Shown here one piece after another: positions 24,336-32,716 of a stretch of DNA of 64,000 bases (its first letter is position 1; the number at the start of each line of letters is the position of its first letter). The notes below the pieces were generated by a model. The model saw only the letters and a list, made by a program, of their open reading frames with translations, had not been told where the DNA came from and ran no database searches. The stretch is taken from contig DAITMF010000015.1 of NCBI GenBank assembly GCA_036835325.1, positions 1 through 64,000 of the forward strand. The letters run 5' to 3'. A program made the position numbers and the translations under genes. This DNA is from CAMCHP01 sp036835325. Its GTDB lineage: Bacteria; Bacteroidota; Bacteroidia; Flavobacteriales_D; Sanyastnellaceae.

Positions 24336-25377
24336 GATCCTGCTCGTCGGTCCTGCTAGTCCACATGTGGTTGCGCATTACGAGCGCATCCGCAACTGCA
24401 CCGGCGACGTCCATCTGGTATCGAATTCGACCTTGCCACCGTTTGAACTTTCCCAGACAACCGTGGTCGATTTCGGGCTGCGAAATCCACTGAATTGGTG
24501 GAGAACACCGGCCCAAATTCGCAAGGTCATTGCCACCTTTCGGCCTGACATTGTGCACGTGCACCAAGCCAATGCCGTTGCATTTCACACCGTTCGCGCC
24601 AATGCATCTCAGCGCATACCCATGGTGCTAACGGTTTGGGGTAGCGACATACTTGTTTCACCAAAAAAAAGCATTTTTCTTTTGGCCATGGTGCGCTACA
24701 TTTTGCGCCAAGTTTCGTCAATCACGGCTGGCTCACATCATCTCGCTGAGAAAACACGTGAACTGTTGTCAAACCCCGAAGTCAAAGTACACATGTGCAA
24801 TTTTGGGGTTGCCGCAAACAGCACCAAAGCCCAGAAAGAAGACCTTATTTACACGAACCGTCATCACTTTCCGCTCTACAGGGTCGATGAGGTTATTCGC
24901 ACATTTGCACAATTTGTGCAAGGCTTTGGCCGTGCGCACTGGAAACTCATCATCGCAGGCGATGGTCCGAAAACCAACGAGCTGAAAGCCTTGGCCAGCG
25001 CTCTCGGGGTAAGCGACCAATGCACCTTTACCGGTTTTCTTCCTCCCCATGAGAACCACAAAAACTACGCCAAAGCAAAAATTTACGCCTCCTTCCCTGA
25101 AAGCGATTCAGCCGCCATATCACTCCTTGAAGCCATGTACCATGGGTGTATACCCGTTGTCAGCAACCTGCCGGCCACCAACGAGTGGGTCACCGACTCT
25201 GAAAACGGCGTGGTGGTGCGGCACAACGGTGACAATCCCTTTGAACGAGCAATGCCACTCATTCAAGAGCGTATTGTGGTGGCAAACCGTCTCCGGGTGG
25301 TGAATGAAGTCAGCACCGAGGCTGCAGAGAAGTGCTTCTGCAGTGTTATCCATGAAACCTTAGTCAAGTCAGCATGA
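24319..25377 (+). CDS. Family 4 glycosyltransferase (first of two)
   Basis: 352-residue GT-B retaining glycosyltransferase. Seen: LLVGPASPHVVAHYERI start, IVHVHQANAVAFH, TVWGSDILVSPKKS, KLIIAGDGPKTNELKALA donor domain strand, FTGFLPPHENHKNYAKAKIYASFPESDSAAISLLEAMYHGCIPVVSN with the E-x7-E-like Ser/Glu motif (SFPES...LLEAM). The donor loop expected as NGVD..F appears as NFGVAANST, somewhat degenerate. Overlaps both neighbours (17 bp and 4 bp). Sugar unknown; builds the repeat unit of this locus. Confidence 0.88.
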   Translation: MKLKPKILLVGPASPHVVAHYERIRNCTGDVHLVSNSTLPPFELSQTTVVDFGLRNPLNWWRTPAQIRKVIATFRPDIVHVHQANAVAFHTVRANASQRIPMVLTVWGSDILVSPKKSIFLLAMVRYILRQVSSITAGSHHLAEKTRELLSNPEVKVHMCNFGVAANSTKAQKEDLIYTNRHHFPLYRVDEVIRTFAQFVQGFGRAHWKLIIAGDGPKTNELKALASALGVSDQCTFTGFLPPHENHKNYAKAKIYASFPESDSAAISLLEAMYHGCIPVVSNLPATNEWVTDSENGVVVRHNGDNPFERAMPLIQERIVVANRLRVVNEVSTEAAEKCFCSVIHETLVKSA

Positions 25378-26510
25378 GTTATCGAGTTTGCCATGTGACT
25401 TCGGCTCATCCACGCTACGACATACGCATCTTTCAGAAAGAATGCCGAACGCTCGCTGCTGTTTATACGACCAGTTTGGTCGTGGCCGATGGCAAGGGCG
25501 ATGAGCAGCTTCACGGCGTAGCCATTTACGATGCAGGCAAACCAAAGGGTAGGAGAGAACGCATCCTCAACGGGCCACGCATGGTGCTCGCGAAGGCGTT
25601 CGACGTCGACGCCGATGTGTACCACCTGCATGACCCCGAACTCTTGCGCATCGTGGGTGCGCTTAAACGCAAGGGGAAAAAAGTCATTTTCGACGCCCAC
25701 GAAGATTTACCGAAGCAGATTCTCTCCAAACCTTGGATTTCAGCCGTGCTTCGGTATCCGATTTCGTGGCTGGCCTACCTGTACGAACGTGCGGTGCTGA
25801 GAAAAGTTGATGCCGTCGTTGCCGCAACGCCCGCCATCGGCAAGAAGTTTCAATCATGGGGCCTACGCACTTCGGTGGTCAATAACTATCCCTTCATTTC
25901 AGAGTTGGCCAATGACACCCCGAGTAACGAGAAACCGTCGCCTCCAACCCTCTGCTATGTCGGCGGTATCACGGCAATTCGCGGCATCGAGTACATGACC
26001 GAAGCCCTCGCCCTGCTTAGTGAAAACCACCGTGTACTGAACCTCGCCGGACCCTTTGACGAAGAGCCTACACGCACCAAGGTGCGCGCCATGCACGGCT
26101 TTCGCAAGGTCAACGAGCTCGGCGTATTGAGCCGTACAGAAGTGGCCAAACTTATGGCCGAAAGCCGCGCGGGTTTGGTAACTTTTCTACCTGTACCCAA
26201 CCACCTTGAGGCACAACCGAATAAGATGTTTGAATACATGTCGGCAGGGTTGCCCGTCATTTGCTCCGATTTCCCACTGTGGCGCGATTTAATTGAGCGG
26301 CACCGTTGCGGCCTGTGTGTTGACATCCGCAATCCGCAATCATTGGCCGATGCCATCCGTTACATCTTCGATCATCCGAAAGAAGCAGGTGAAATGGGCA
26401 AACGCGGACGTTTAGCAGTCTCCGAAGAATGCAACTGGGAGCGTGAATCGGCTGAACTGCTTGCATTGTATGCATCCATCCATCCACCCAAAAAAGAAAC
26501 GCATGGCTGA
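25374..26510 (+). CDS. Family 4 glycosyltransferase (second of two)
   Basis: 378-residue GT-B glycosyltransferase. Seen: VCHVTSAHPRYDIRIFQKECRTLA, DADVYHLHDPELLRIVGALKRKGKKVIFDAHEDLPKQIL, VVNNYPF, LCYVGGITAIRGIEYMTEAL, LNLAGPFDEE and the nucleotide-diphosphate site PNHLEAQPNKMFEYMSAGLPVICSD (QPNK.FEYM). This form is common in Bacteroidota capsule loci. ATGA overlap with the preceding GT4. The C-terminus ASIHPPKKETHG is encoded by a copy of the dispersed motif, suggesting that the tail was added or rewritten by it. Confidence 0.9.
   Translation: MSYRVCHVTSAHPRYDIRIFQKECRTLAAVYTTSLVVADGKGDEQLHGVAIYDAGKPKGRRERILNGPRMVLAKAFDVDADVYHLHDPELLRIVGALKRKGKKVIFDAHEDLPKQILSKPWISAVLRYPISWLAYLYERAVLRKVDAVVAATPAIGKKFQSWGLRTSVVNNYPFISELANDTPSNEKPSPPTLCYVGGITAIRGIEYMTEALALLSENHRVLNLAGPFDEEPTRTKVRAMHGFRKVNELGVLSRTEVAKLMAESRAGLVTFLPVPNHLEAQPNKMFEYMSAGLPVICSDFPLWRDLIERHRCGLCVDIRNPQSLADAIRYIFDHPKEAGEMGKRGRLAVSEECNWERESAELLALYASIHPPKKETHG
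26472..26500 (-). repeat. Dispersed CATCC/A-tract motif, copy G
   Basis: GCATCCATCCATCCACCC then six A and GAAAC. It covers the last codons of the second GT4 gene and ends 2 nt before ATG 26503 of the GNAT gene, so its A-tract is the ribosome-entry region of that gene. Confidence 0.7.
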
Positions 26511-27462
26511 TTTAAGAATCGTTGCTGCTTCTGACTTCGGTGGAAATGCCACTGCATTTCTTATTCGCGAAGGCGGTGTGTTTTTCAGACCTGAATTGCA
26601 TGCGGTAGGCAAGGCTGACGTGACTTCATGGCTGATTCTCGATGAATCAGGACAGCCTTTGGGTGGGTTCAACACCGCCGTTGTTAAACTTCGCGGCATC
26701 TCAACCCTGTCGCAGCCACCGTTGCACCCGCATTGCGCCTTGTTTGCCATTGAACCGGAGAGTCAGCCTGCAACCCGCATTGCTCGGCGAAAAAAGGTAT
26801 TGGAAACCCTCGCAAACTTCTTGCTCCAACGCACCGAACGCATCGTGTCACTGCCTTTGCCCGTCACTTGGACCGACGTACAACCCATCATTTGGGCCGG
26901 TTTCAGCACAGGCATCAAATACACCTACCGAAAATCGCTCATTGCCGTCCACGATGAGGGCTACACCTCTGAATTGCGGGCACACATACGAAAAGCGTTG
27001 AGCGAGGCCATTGTTTTGAATGCTTCCGCTTCGCGGGATGAGCTGCTCAGCGTTCAAGTGGAAACCGCAGACGCACAAGGATTTCGTGCACCGGCCGATG
27101 CCCTTTCGTTGCTCTTGGATGGATGCCGGCAAGGATGGTGCCACTTGGAAACTGTTCACGCAGACAAGCGTTTGGCCGGCTTCGCTTTCACGGTTTACGA
27201 TGGCAAGGAGGCGTACTACCTTCTCGGTGCGTTGTCACGCAGCAACAAGAAACGCGGAGCACAGCCGGTTTTGCTTGACCGTTCAATGGCAGCCATGCGC
27301 GATTTGGGAAAACCGATGTACGATTTTGAAGGGAGCATGATTCCCGGTGTTGAACGCTTCTTCAGAAGCTTCGGAGGAGATTTGGTGCCGTACTACGCTA
27401 TAGGTCGGGCGCCATGGTACCTTCGAATGGTACTGCGGAAGAAAGGAGTAGCAGGCTTCTGA
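26503..27462 (+). CDS. GNAT/FemAB-like acyl- or aminoacyltransferase
   Basis: 319-residue protein with two GNAT-like halves in the FemAB/BioF2 (Acetyltransf_6) arrangement. Seen: ADLRIVAASDFGGNATAFL, PHCALFAIEPES, KYTYRKSL, a helical region LRAHIRKALSEAIVLNASAS, and the second half LAGFAFTVYDGKEAYYLLGALSRSNKKRGAQPVLLDRSMAAMRDLGKPMYDFEGSMIPGVERFFRSFGGDLVPYYAI, where YDFEGS and FFRSFG are typical. These enzymes add acyl or aminoacyl groups to sugars or peptidoglycan precursors. ATG 26503 overlaps the GT4 stop by 8 bp. Probably decorates the glycan of this locus. Confidence 0.82.
   Translation: MADLRIVAASDFGGNATAFLIREGGVFFRPELHAVGKADVTSWLILDESGQPLGGFNTAVVKLRGISTLSQPPLHPHCALFAIEPESQPATRIARRKKVLETLANFLLQRTERIVSLPLPVTWTDVQPIIWAGFSTGIKYTYRKSLIAVHDEGYTSELRAHIRKALSEAIVLNASASRDELLSVQVETADAQGFRAPADALSLLLDGCRQGWCHLETVHADKRLAGFAFTVYDGKEAYYLLGALSRSNKKRGAQPVLLDRSMAAMRDLGKPMYDFEGSMIPGVERFFRSFGGDLVPYYAIGRAPWYLRMVLRKKGVAGF
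27115..27129 (+). repeat. Short partial copy of the GGATGGATG motif (copy P)
   Basis: TTGGATGGATGCCGG within the GNAT gene. Lacks the long T-tract, so it may be chance. Confidence 0.3.
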
Positions 27463-27463
27463 T

Positions 27464-29236
27464 CTACAAACGAATCCCCATCACCAGAATGTCGTCAATT
27501 TGTTCGTTGGCGCCTTTCCAGTCTTGCAATCGGCTCTTGATTTGAAGTTCATGATCGTACATGTTGCCATCGTTCAAGGAGGCAATGAGTTCGATGAGAC
27601 GACGACGTGTGAACTTTTTCACGCTTGGTCCGCCGAATTGATCAACAATGCCATCGGTAAACATGTAAAAACACTGACCTTTCTGCATGGTTCGCTTGTG
27701 GAGGGAATACGTCTTGAGGGTGTGTTCGAATGTACCACCCAAAGATTTACGGTCGCCTTTGATCACCTCAACCTCATGGCCGTTTTTGATGATCAGGTTT
27801 TGGTATGCGCCTGCAAATAAGACTTCCTGGGTCGCTTCGTTAAACAGGCACAGGGAGATATCCATGCCGGTGCTCACCATGGTGCTCGCCTCACGCTGTT
27901 TCAATTCGCGCACCACATAGGTGTCAATGAACTGCAGTACCTCGTCGGGGTGTTCGATACCGTTTTCAATCACTGCCTGGTTAAGCAGCTTAGAACTGAG
28001 CATGCTCATGAAGGCGCCGGGTACGCCGTGACCGGTGCAATCAACGCAGGCTACCCATTTTTTTGTTCCGGAATTGTGGAACCAGTAGAAGTCTCCGCTC
28101 ACGATTCCTTTGGGCCGCATGTAAACAAATGCATCATCAAACGACGCGGTTAACTCAGTAAGCCTAGGCAAGAGCAACTGTTGAATGCGCTTTGCAGCAA
28201 TGATGCTCTCGGTCATTTGAATGTAGTTGTTGCGAAGCACCGAATTGATGCGTTCACGTTCTTCGGCCTCGAGTTTCAACTTGTGGTTGAGTTCTGAGAG
28301 TTCGTTCACCCGGGCTGCGACGGTATCTTCTAGCCGCTCAACGATGCGCATGGCCCTCATTTCGCTCTCGCGAACGCTGGTCATGTCAGTGAAACTAACG
28401 GTTACGTATGACTTTCGGTCTTCGTTGAGAACGGTTTTTACAAGCAGGTGTCGGTGATGCCCCTTTAGGGTTTTCGCTTCGATCGATTGCTCAACCGAAG
28501 CTTGTCCGCTCAAGTGTTGAATTTGATTCGAGAGCAGTTTTCGAATGTTGCTTGAACCGAACATACGTCCGAGTTCAGATTTAAACATTAGGGCGTCGGA
28601 GGCTTCAAACAGGTGCAGTGCGGCTTGATTTACGGCGGTCACTTCAAGTGTTCGAATAATGCGGTTGATGAGCTTTCGCTGAATTGTGCTTGATTGCCCG
28701 GCGATTCGCAGAGTATCGAAGTGGTTTTCAAATTTAAATTCGGCAAGGGCAACACCGGCTTGTTCGAAAATGGCTTTGTACCGCTTTTCACTGTCGCTTA
28801 GTCGAACGGCCATGGTGTCGCGTTCGTTCTCTGCTGTGCGGCGTTCAAGTGCCCTACGTATGGAGTGGTCAAGACGCATGAGCGATGACTTCAATACATA
28901 GTCATCGATGCCATTGTTAACGCATTCACGTGCACTGGCTTCAGGGAGTTGGCCTGTCAGAATGATAAACGGTACTTCCAAACCCAATTCGCGAATAACG
29001 AGGTAGGCATCCAATCCGCTAAACGATGGCAGTGCATAGTCGCTTACAATCACGTCAGGAGCCTGTTCATTTAAATAATTGATGAACGACTCTTTGTTGG
29101 TCACCAAGTCAACCTGCCATGTCGGGGCTGATTTTTTCAAGTGGCGTTGAATCAACTGAGCGTCCGATGCGTAATCTTCAAGTAGAAGAATGCGCAAATC
29201 GGGTGTTGATCCGATTTTCGGACTTTGCGTGGTCAT
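27464..29236 (-). CDS. Response regulator with PAS and SpoIIE-type (PP2C) phosphatase domain
   Basis: 590 residues. REC domain (about 13-135) with LLLEDYASDA, phospho-acceptor Asp in VIVSDYALPSFSG and the conserved Lys in DDYVLKSS. PAS-like domain (about 150-290) followed by a coiled coil (about 300-350). SpoIIE/PP2C serine phosphatase (about 365-590) with VSGDFYWF, VDCTGHGVPGAFMSML, and DDILVMGIRL holding the metal Asp residues. Such proteins relay phosphorylation to a partner-switch (anti-sigma antagonist) or to other targets; no anti-sigma or STAS gene is adjacent. Last gene of the minus-strand signalling block, and ends 1 bp after the convergent GNAT stop. Confidence 0.9.
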   Translation of the reverse strand: MTTQSPKIGSTPDLRILLLEDYASDAQLIQRHLKKSAPTWQVDLVTNKESFINYLNEQAPDVIVSDYALPSFSGLDAYLVIRELGLEVPFIILTGQLPEASARECVNNGIDDYVLKSSLMRLDHSIRRALERRTAENERDTMAVRLSDSEKRYKAIFEQAGVALAEFKFENHFDTLRIAGQSSTIQRKLINRIIRTLEVTAVNQAALHLFEASDALMFKSELGRMFGSSNIRKLLSNQIQHLSGQASVEQSIEAKTLKGHHRHLLVKTVLNEDRKSYVTVSFTDMTSVRESEMRAMRIVERLEDTVAARVNELSELNHKLKLEAEERERINSVLRNNYIQMTESIIAAKRIQQLLLPRLTELTASFDDAFVYMRPKGIVSGDFYWFHNSGTKKWVACVDCTGHGVPGAFMSMLSSKLLNQAVIENGIEHPDEVLQFIDTYVVRELKQREASTMVSTGMDISLCLFNEATQEVLFAGAYQNLIIKNGHEVEVIKGDRKSLGGTFEHTLKTYSLHKRTMQKGQCFYMFTDGIVDQFGGPSVKKFTRRRLIELIASLNDGNMYDHELQIKSRLQDWKGANEQIDDILVMGIRL

Positions 29237-29261
29237 GGTGTCAGGTTAGGGAAGGATGAGC

Positions 29262-29903
29262 TTAATTCGCGGGGAGAAGATTGTGCAGCAGAATGTACTT
29301 GATAATGTCGGAGTTGTTGTCCATGTTCATCTTGTTCAGAATGCGTGCGCGGTAGGTCGAAATCGTTTTCGCACTCAAGCTGAGTTGTGAAGCGATTTGA
29401 TTGTTCGGTTTCCCTTCACCGATGGCCAAGAAAACTTCGTATTCTCTGTCAGACAGTGAACTGTGAGGAAGTTCTTGGTTCTTTGAGCTCATTTCGCGGT
29501 AGAGCAGTTTTGTAATGGCCGGGCTCAGGTATTCGCCGCCGTTGTAAATTACACGCACGGCTTCAATGAGCACTTCGGGTGCAGAGTCTTTGTGCAGGTA
29601 ACCCGAGGCACCTGCCTTCAGCATGCGAATGGCAAACTGGTCTTCAGGATACATGCTCAAAACAAGTACCTTGATGTCGGGGTAAAGGATTTTGATTTGC
29701 TTGAGTACTTCAAGTCCGCTGCGCCCAGGGAGCGAAACGTCGAGAACAATCAGGTCGGGTTCTACTTTGCGAAGTCGTTGCAGCAGTTCTTCTCCGCTCG
29801 CAATGTCATCGGCAATGATTTTGATGTCAGGGAAATTGGCGATGATTTTGCTCAACCCTTCACGGACGATTTTGTGATCGTCACAGATAACTACATTAAT
29901 CAT
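29262..29903 (-). CDS. NarL/FixJ-family response regulator (copy 1)
   Basis: 213 residues: REC domain with CDDHKIVREGL, phospho-acceptor Asp in LIVLDVSLPGRSG and Lys in YLHKDS, then a LuxR-type HTH (LSDREYEVFLAIGEGKPNNQIASQLSLSAKTISTYRARILNKMN). ATG 29903 (MINVVICDDH) is preferred to the upstream in-frame ATG at 29948. It is a close paralogue of the next gene (30009-30653), with long identical blocks such as VLVLSMYPEDQFAIRMLKAG. It lies between that paralogue and the SpoIIE protein and probably acts downstream of the histidine kinase in the block. Confidence 0.93.
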   Translation of the reverse strand: MINVVICDDHKIVREGLSKIIANFPDIKIIADDIASGEELLQRLRKVEPDLIVLDVSLPGRSGLEVLKQIKILYPDIKVLVLSMYPEDQFAIRMLKAGASGYLHKDSAPEVLIEAVRVIYNGGEYLSPAITKLLYREMSSKNQELPHSSLSDREYEVFLAIGEGKPNNQIASQLSLSAKTISTYRARILNKMNMDNNSDIIKYILLHNLLPAN

Positions 29904-30008
29904 GGTGTGTTCGTTTTGGCAACGTGTGTCTATCAAACTTACGAGCACACCTAAAAAAGGATTATAGGAGCACGTCTGCTACCTGCGTAGGAATTGCCTT
30001 ACAGCTGA

Positions 30009-30653
30009 TTATTGTGGGGTTCCGGGCGACAATTCGTGCATCATGATGTACTTCACCAAGTCTGAGTTGTTCTCCATGTTCATCTTTTCAAGGATGCGGG
30101 TGCGGTAGGTACTGATCGTTTTTACGCTCAACGAAAGCTGATTGGCAATGTCTGAAATCGATTTTCCATCGCCGATGTACAAGAGCACTTCGTATTCACG
30201 ATCTGACAAATGCTTGTGGGGCAGGTCGGTGGTTTTACCGCTCATCTCCCTGAAGAGCAATTGGGTAATTTTCGGACTGAGGTATTCGCCGCCTCGCACA
30301 ATGGCCCTTAGCGCCTCCAAAAGCAAGCCGGGCTCAGAATCTTTGTGCAGATAGCCCGATGCACCGGCTTTCAGCATCCGAATGGCGAACTGGTCTTCAG
30401 GGTACATACTCAGCACGAGGACGTTGATTTCCGGACGTAGGGCCTTGATTTGTTTCAGCACTTCTAGGCCGTTTCTGCCTGGGAGCGATACATCCAAGAT
30501 GATCATATCGACTTTGTGATCGCGGATCACTTGAAAGAGCTGTTCGCCGCTTTCCACGTCGGCCACGACATTGAATTCAGCAAATCCTGAAATAATTTGC
30601 TTCAATCCTTCCCTGACGATCTTGTGATCGTCACAAATGGCGATGTTCTTCAT
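30009..30653 (-). CDS. NarL/FixJ-family response regulator (copy 2)
   Basis: 214 residues, REC plus LuxR HTH: CDDHKIVREGL, phospho-acceptor Asp in MIILDVSLPGRNG, YLHKDS, and LSDREYEVLLYIGDGKSISDIANQLSLSVKTISTYRTRILEKMN. ATG 30653 (MKNIAICDDH) is chosen; the ORF extension to 30710 lies in the kinase gene. It starts 10 bp after the kinase stop and is the likely direct partner of that kinase. The DNA-contact helix differs slightly from copy 1, so targets may overlap. Confidence 0.93.
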   Translation of the reverse strand: MKNIAICDDHKIVREGLKQIISGFAEFNVVADVESGEQLFQVIRDHKVDMIILDVSLPGRNGLEVLKQIKALRPEINVLVLSMYPEDQFAIRMLKAGASGYLHKDSEPGLLLEALRAIVRGGEYLSPKITQLLFREMSGKTTDLPHKHLSDREYEVLLYIGDGKSISDIANQLSLSVKTISTYRTRILEKMNMENNSDLVKYIMMHELSPGTPQ

Positions 30654-30663
30654 GGTGCTACAG

Positions 30664-32217
30664 TTAGAGATGAGATTCTGGTTGGTTGTCAATTGTAGTT
30701 CTCGGAACATCGTTCAGATTAAAAACAACCCGAATGGATGACCCCTTGTTTGGCTCACTTGCGAGCGTAAAACGTCCCTTCCACAAACGAATGCGTTCAC
30801 GTATGCCGAAGAGCCCTAAGCTATTGCTTTTCATGGCAGATTCGGCGTCAAGACCTTTCCCATTGTCGCGAATTTGGAGAAGAAGTTCATCGTCTTCCAC
30901 AATGAAATCAACCCACGCTTTGGGTGCATCGGCATGTTTGCTGATGTTGGTAAGTGCTTCTTGCACAATGCGGTATATGGCAGTGCTGAAGTCTTTATCG
31001 AAGCGAAGATCACCAACATCCACGTGTAGGCTGCACCTGGTTTTGGCTGATTTGTTGTAATTGCCAACGTGCCATTCAAGCGCAGCCTCGAGCCCCATGT
31101 TGTCAAGTACCACGGGCCTGAGTTCGTGAGCAATTCGTCGAACGGTTTCGATGGTAGTTGTGGTTAAATCAACGAGGTAGTCAACTTTTTCAAGCATCCC
31201 ATCGCGAAGCGGATTTAAATCGGACGATTGCAATTGCTGCCGCATCCAATACAGCGCAAGTTTGGTTCCGGTAAGCTCTTGGCCAAGCTGGTCGTGGATT
31301 TCGATGGCAATGCGTTCTTTTTCGTCTTCCCGTACTTTTTCGAGGTACTTGGCGAGGATTTGCAGTTGCTCGTTGAGTTCTTTGGTTTCACGTTCTGCGA
31401 AAACGCGTGCGGAGATGTCGTTGACAATGCAGACCAACGCTCGGGGTGAAGCGCCGCTTACCGGACCGATGCGAAACATCAGCCACCGTTCGTCGTTATC
31501 GGGTGTGTTGGCGCGCAACTCCAAGCTGACCGTTACGGTGGTGTTCAGGCTTTGTACCAATGCGTCGTGCAAACGGTAGCGCTCAGAATCGGTCACCATA
31601 TCGGTAATTGAGCTTCCGTGTTGCCCCCAGTTCTTGGTCTTGTCGAACAAACGGTTTGAGTAGACCACCGTTCCGGCAGGGTCAACTTTGTAGATGCCGT
31701 CAGGCGCATGGGTAGTGATGGCGCGAATGTTCGCTTCGCTCTCCGCAAGTTCAGCCACGGCGCGCTGTTTGGCGTACACATTCAATTTGGCGGTGAGCGC
31801 TGATTCCACGGCACTGCACAAACGGCCCAAGGAGTCTTTCAATACGTAGTCGTCAGCGCCTGCCTTGATGCAGGCCACCGCGATTTCTTCATTCATACTT
31901 CCGGTACAAATGATAAACGGTAGGTAGGGTAAAGTGCTCCGCACATGCAGCAGTGCATCCATGCCGGTGTATTGCGGCAATGAGTAGTCTGACAGCACAA
32001 TGTGCGGTTTGAAATCGATCAAAGCTGCTTCGAAATCTACTCTGTTGGTTACAACTTTGATTTCGCGCGGGTACTGGAGTTTTCTGAGCTGCAGGGCAAT
32101 AACATCGGCATCTGACCGGAGGTCTTCGAGCAGCAGCATGCGCAATGTACCTCCATGACTGCCGTCATAAAGTGCGAGTTCGGTGACCTGTGCCGTTTGC
32201 TGCTCTATTGCATTCAT
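30664..32217 (-). CDS. REC-PAS-HisKA_3 histidine kinase
   Basis: 517 residues. N-terminal receiver (about 27-150; LLLEDLRSDADVIAL, HIVLSDYSLPQYTGMDALL, DDYVLKDS), PAS (about 165-275; SEANIRAITTHAPDGIYKVDPAGTVVYSNRLF), then a HisKA_3 dimerisation domain with phospho-acceptor His in IAIEIHDQLGQELTGTKLA (about 315) and HATPase_c (VQEALTNISKHA, LQIRDNGKGLDAES, LGLFGIRERIRLWKG). No membrane segments, so it senses a cytoplasmic signal or an upstream phosphate. Its receiver closely resembles that of the SpoIIE protein. Coupled by 4 bp to the upstream receiver gene and followed by NarL copy 2. Confidence 0.93.
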   Translation of the reverse strand: MNAIEQQTAQVTELALYDGSHGGTLRMLLLEDLRSDADVIALQLRKLQYPREIKVVTNRVDFEAALIDFKPHIVLSDYSLPQYTGMDALLHVRSTLPYLPFIICTGSMNEEIAVACIKAGADDYVLKDSLGRLCSAVESALTAKLNVYAKQRAVAELAESEANIRAITTHAPDGIYKVDPAGTVVYSNRLFDKTKNWGQHGSSITDMVTDSERYRLHDALVQSLNTTVTVSLELRANTPDNDERWLMFRIGPVSGASPRALVCIVNDISARVFAERETKELNEQLQILAKYLEKVREDEKERIAIEIHDQLGQELTGTKLALYWMRQQLQSSDLNPLRDGMLEKVDYLVDLTTTTIETVRRIAHELRPVVLDNMGLEAALEWHVGNYNKSAKTRCSLHVDVGDLRFDKDFSTAIYRIVQEALTNISKHADAPKAWVDFIVEDDELLLQIRDNGKGLDAESAMKSNSLGLFGIRERIRLWKGRFTLASEPNKGSSIRVVFNLNDVPRTTIDNQPESHL

Positions 32218-32630
32218 GGGTTGGGTAAGGTATTCGTTTCGATCCAGTAACGTACCGTTTGGGTCACTGCCTTTGCATGTTCAATATAGTCAATTGGCTT
32301 CACAATGTAGCTATTGGCCCTCAACGCATACGCTCTTCGAATGTCACTTTCAACGGCTGAGGAGGTCAGAATCACTACCGGAACGGTGTCAAAACGCGCG
32401 TCTGATCGCAAGCGTTGGAGAACCTCAAACCCATTGATTCGCGGTAGTTTAAGGTCGAGAAAAACCATGGTCAACTCTTGGTGCAGGTCGCTGTCGGCTG
32501 CCAATAATCCGTCGAGCGCAAGTGCGCCGTCTCTAAAAACGACCATATCAACATTGAGCCCGGCCTTGCGCAGAGCAATTTGAGTCAGTTCAACATCGTT
32601 GCCATTGTCTTCAATTAAGCAAAGCTTCAT
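32214..32630 (-). CDS. Single-domain response regulator (Rcp1/CheY-like)
   Basis: 138-residue stand-alone receiver, from ATG 32630 (MKLCLIEDNGNDVEL). Asp pair in LIEDN, phospho-acceptor Asp in MVFLDLKLPRINGFEVL, Thr/Ser in VILTSSA and Lys in IVKPIDY; the form VELTQIALRKAGL...RDGALALDGL is that of Rcp1-like receivers paired with PAS/phytochrome-type kinases. First gene of the signalling block, coupled (ATGA, 32214-32217) to the REC-PAS kinase, suggesting a multistep relay. Confidence 0.92.
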   Translation of the reverse strand: MKLCLIEDNGNDVELTQIALRKAGLNVDMVVFRDGALALDGLLAADSDLHQELTMVFLDLKLPRINGFEVLQRLRSDARFDTVPVVILTSSAVESDIRRAYALRANSYIVKPIDYIEHAKAVTQTVRYWIETNTLPNP

Positions 32631-32671
32631 TCTGCACACATTTTGGGCAATTTCGTGCGCTTCGGTCAAAA

Positions 32672-32697
32672 AAAAGCGGGACCGAAGCCCCGCTTTT
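32672..32697 (-). terminator. Rho-independent terminator of the TPR-like gene
   Basis: AAAAGCGGG and CCCGCTTTT arms around a short loop, with a run of eight A on the plus strand (T on the minus strand) just beyond. It lies between the minus-strand TPR-like gene and the signalling block and separates the two units. Confidence 0.85.
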
Positions 32698-32716
32698 CAA
32701 CCTAAGAGTATGGATA

